Source: Cranoglanis bouderius (Eukaryota; Chordata; Actinopteri; Siluriformes; Cranoglanididae). From it: a stretch of DNA of 64,000 bases. How positions within the stretch are numbered: position 1 is the stretch's first letter; each line of letters begins with the position of its first letter. Position numbers and translations under genes: made by a program. The stretch covers positions 15,758,001 to 15,822,000 of the forward strand of contig CM042552.1 of NCBI GenBank assembly GCA_023630585.1, written 5' to 3'. Shown one piece after another: positions 63,291 to 64,000 of the stretch. The notes beneath the pieces were generated by a model. The model saw only the letters and a list, made by a program, of their open reading frames with translations, was not told where the DNA came from and searched no databases.

Positions 63291-63484
63291 GCAGCAATAG
63301 CTCAGTGATTACGACGTTGGACTACTGATCAGTAGATTGTGAGTTCAAACCCAGCACCGCCAAACTGCCACTGTTGGGCCCTTGAGCAAGGCCCTTGACC
63401 CTCAATTGCTCAGATGTATAAATGAAATAAATGTAAGTCGCTCTGGATAAGGGCGTCTGCCAAATGCCATAGATGTAAATGTAA
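63291..63484 (+). mobile_element. tRNA-derived SINE inserted in the Tc1 element
   Basis: The 5' part has the two internal RNA polymerase III promoter boxes: an A-box-like AGCTCAGTGATTACG (63299-63313) and a B-box-like GAGTTCAAACCC (63341-63352). The body has CCCTTGAGCAAGGCCCTTGACC, the tail region GTCGCTCTGGATAAGGGCGTCTGC, and the 3' end ATGTAAATGTAA; this tail type is widespread in fish SINEs. The interrupted Tc1 sequence reads on from CCCATACAA to GCCACATTTG across it. No clear target-site duplication is visible. Confidence 0.85.
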
Positions 63485-63640
63485 GCCACATTTGTGGAGA
63501 TTTTGTGATATTGTTGTCACATGACCACTCTTTGTCATAAATTCATGCAACTGTTTCAGAGTTTCTGTAGGCCTCTTGTTAGTTCTCTGAACAGTTTCCT
63601 CCTGGCTCTTTCAGTCAGTTGGGAGTGACGTTGTAACGAA
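63485..63640 (-). mobile_element. Tc1/mariner-type transposon, continuation beyond the SINE
   Basis: On the minus strand this reads as the transposase region upstream of the catalytic core (AGAGAACTAACAAGAGG..., CAACAATATCACAAAATC...), with stops. It continues directly into the segment on the other side of the SINE. The N-terminal DNA-binding domain and 5' inverted repeat are not found beyond about 63640. Confidence 0.7.
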
Positions 63641-64000
63641 TCAATCATTACTAGCATTATTCTTTTCCACCAGAATAATGTAATGGATCAACTTTAAACA
63701 TGAAAAATGAAAACAGAAGCACACGCTTGGATTCGATGCACCTTTTTAAAGGAGACGAGTTTTAAAGCGTGCCCGCATTATCTACCAGAATGTGTAGTAA
63801 CTTGGATGAATCTGCAACGTTTAAAATAATATTCTCCACCAGTTACAATTTATGTAACAAATTAAAAGATGTTTAACACGTTTAAATGTATTCTCCAATT
63901 TATATAAGGAATTAGCTCGAATGGCATGAAATATATCTATATATCTAATCAACGTGTGTTGTGACCAGTTATAAATATACATCAGCCATGAAAGGGAATT
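63641..64000. other. AT-rich sequence with no recognised feature
   Basis: No open frame, repeat family or RNA gene recognised. It contains the recurring phrases TTCTCCACCAGTTACAATTTATG and TTCTCCAATTTATATAAGG, a weak hint of short internal repetition. Confidence 0.4.

Noticed and set aside
63291..63364. Functional tRNA gene
   Set aside because: The A- and B-box-like sequences belong to a SINE head followed by the SINE body and tail; no acceptor-stem pairing.

Overview
This is eukaryotic, repeat-dominated DNA, most probably from a ray-finned fish. The reasons are a Tc1-type DNA transposon, a tRNA-derived SINE with the tail type widespread in fish, L1/Tx1-type LINEs with a zinc-knuckle ORF1, and a degraded retrovirus-like element. 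I see no single-copy host gene, no bacterial-style operon, no rRNA gene and no functional tRNA gene. The species cannot be named from the sequence alone.

Layout. (1) 1-42589: 64 complete head-to-tail copies of a satellite monomer of about 665 bp (663-679 bp in all but one copy), nearly identical and differing mainly in an internal (TTTA)n tract; the left edge lies outside the window. A diverged partial 65th copy (42590 to about 42994) ends the array. (2) About 43005-48689: remnants of an endogenous retrovirus-like element, with two LTRs in opposite orientation (44273-44944 plus, 48067-48689 minus), a primer-binding site matching the 3' end of tRNA-Asn, and broken gag sequence on the minus strand in two pieces; no pol or env is recognisable. 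(3) About 48707-61546: four copies of one LINE family, all on the minus strand. In minus-strand order they are: copy d (5'-truncated, open reverse transcriptase), a 0.58-kb repeat, copy a (5'-truncated, decayed), copy b (nearly full length) and copy c (ORF1 only). Copies a, b and c are joined directly tail to head. (4) 58181-58666 and 61546-62031: two near-identical copies of a flank containing a satellite-related inverted repeat. (5) 62032-64000: unidentified sequence, a broken Tc1 element (62418 to about 63640) split by a SINE (63291-63484), then AT-rich sequence without features.

How the parts relate. The satellite is related to a dispersed, partly palindromic repeat found in the LINE flanks. 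The terminal, oldest-looking satellite copy shares sequence states with that dispersed form, which suggests a dispersed repeat was captured and amplified. The LINE cluster records repeated insertion and unequal recombination: copy d looks like a crossover chimera whose 5' end and flank come from copy a. The whole window resembles pericentromeric or other heterochromatic DNA. Nothing here is a new multi-gene system; the novel-looking material is the satellite family, its origin and the LINE cluster architecture.
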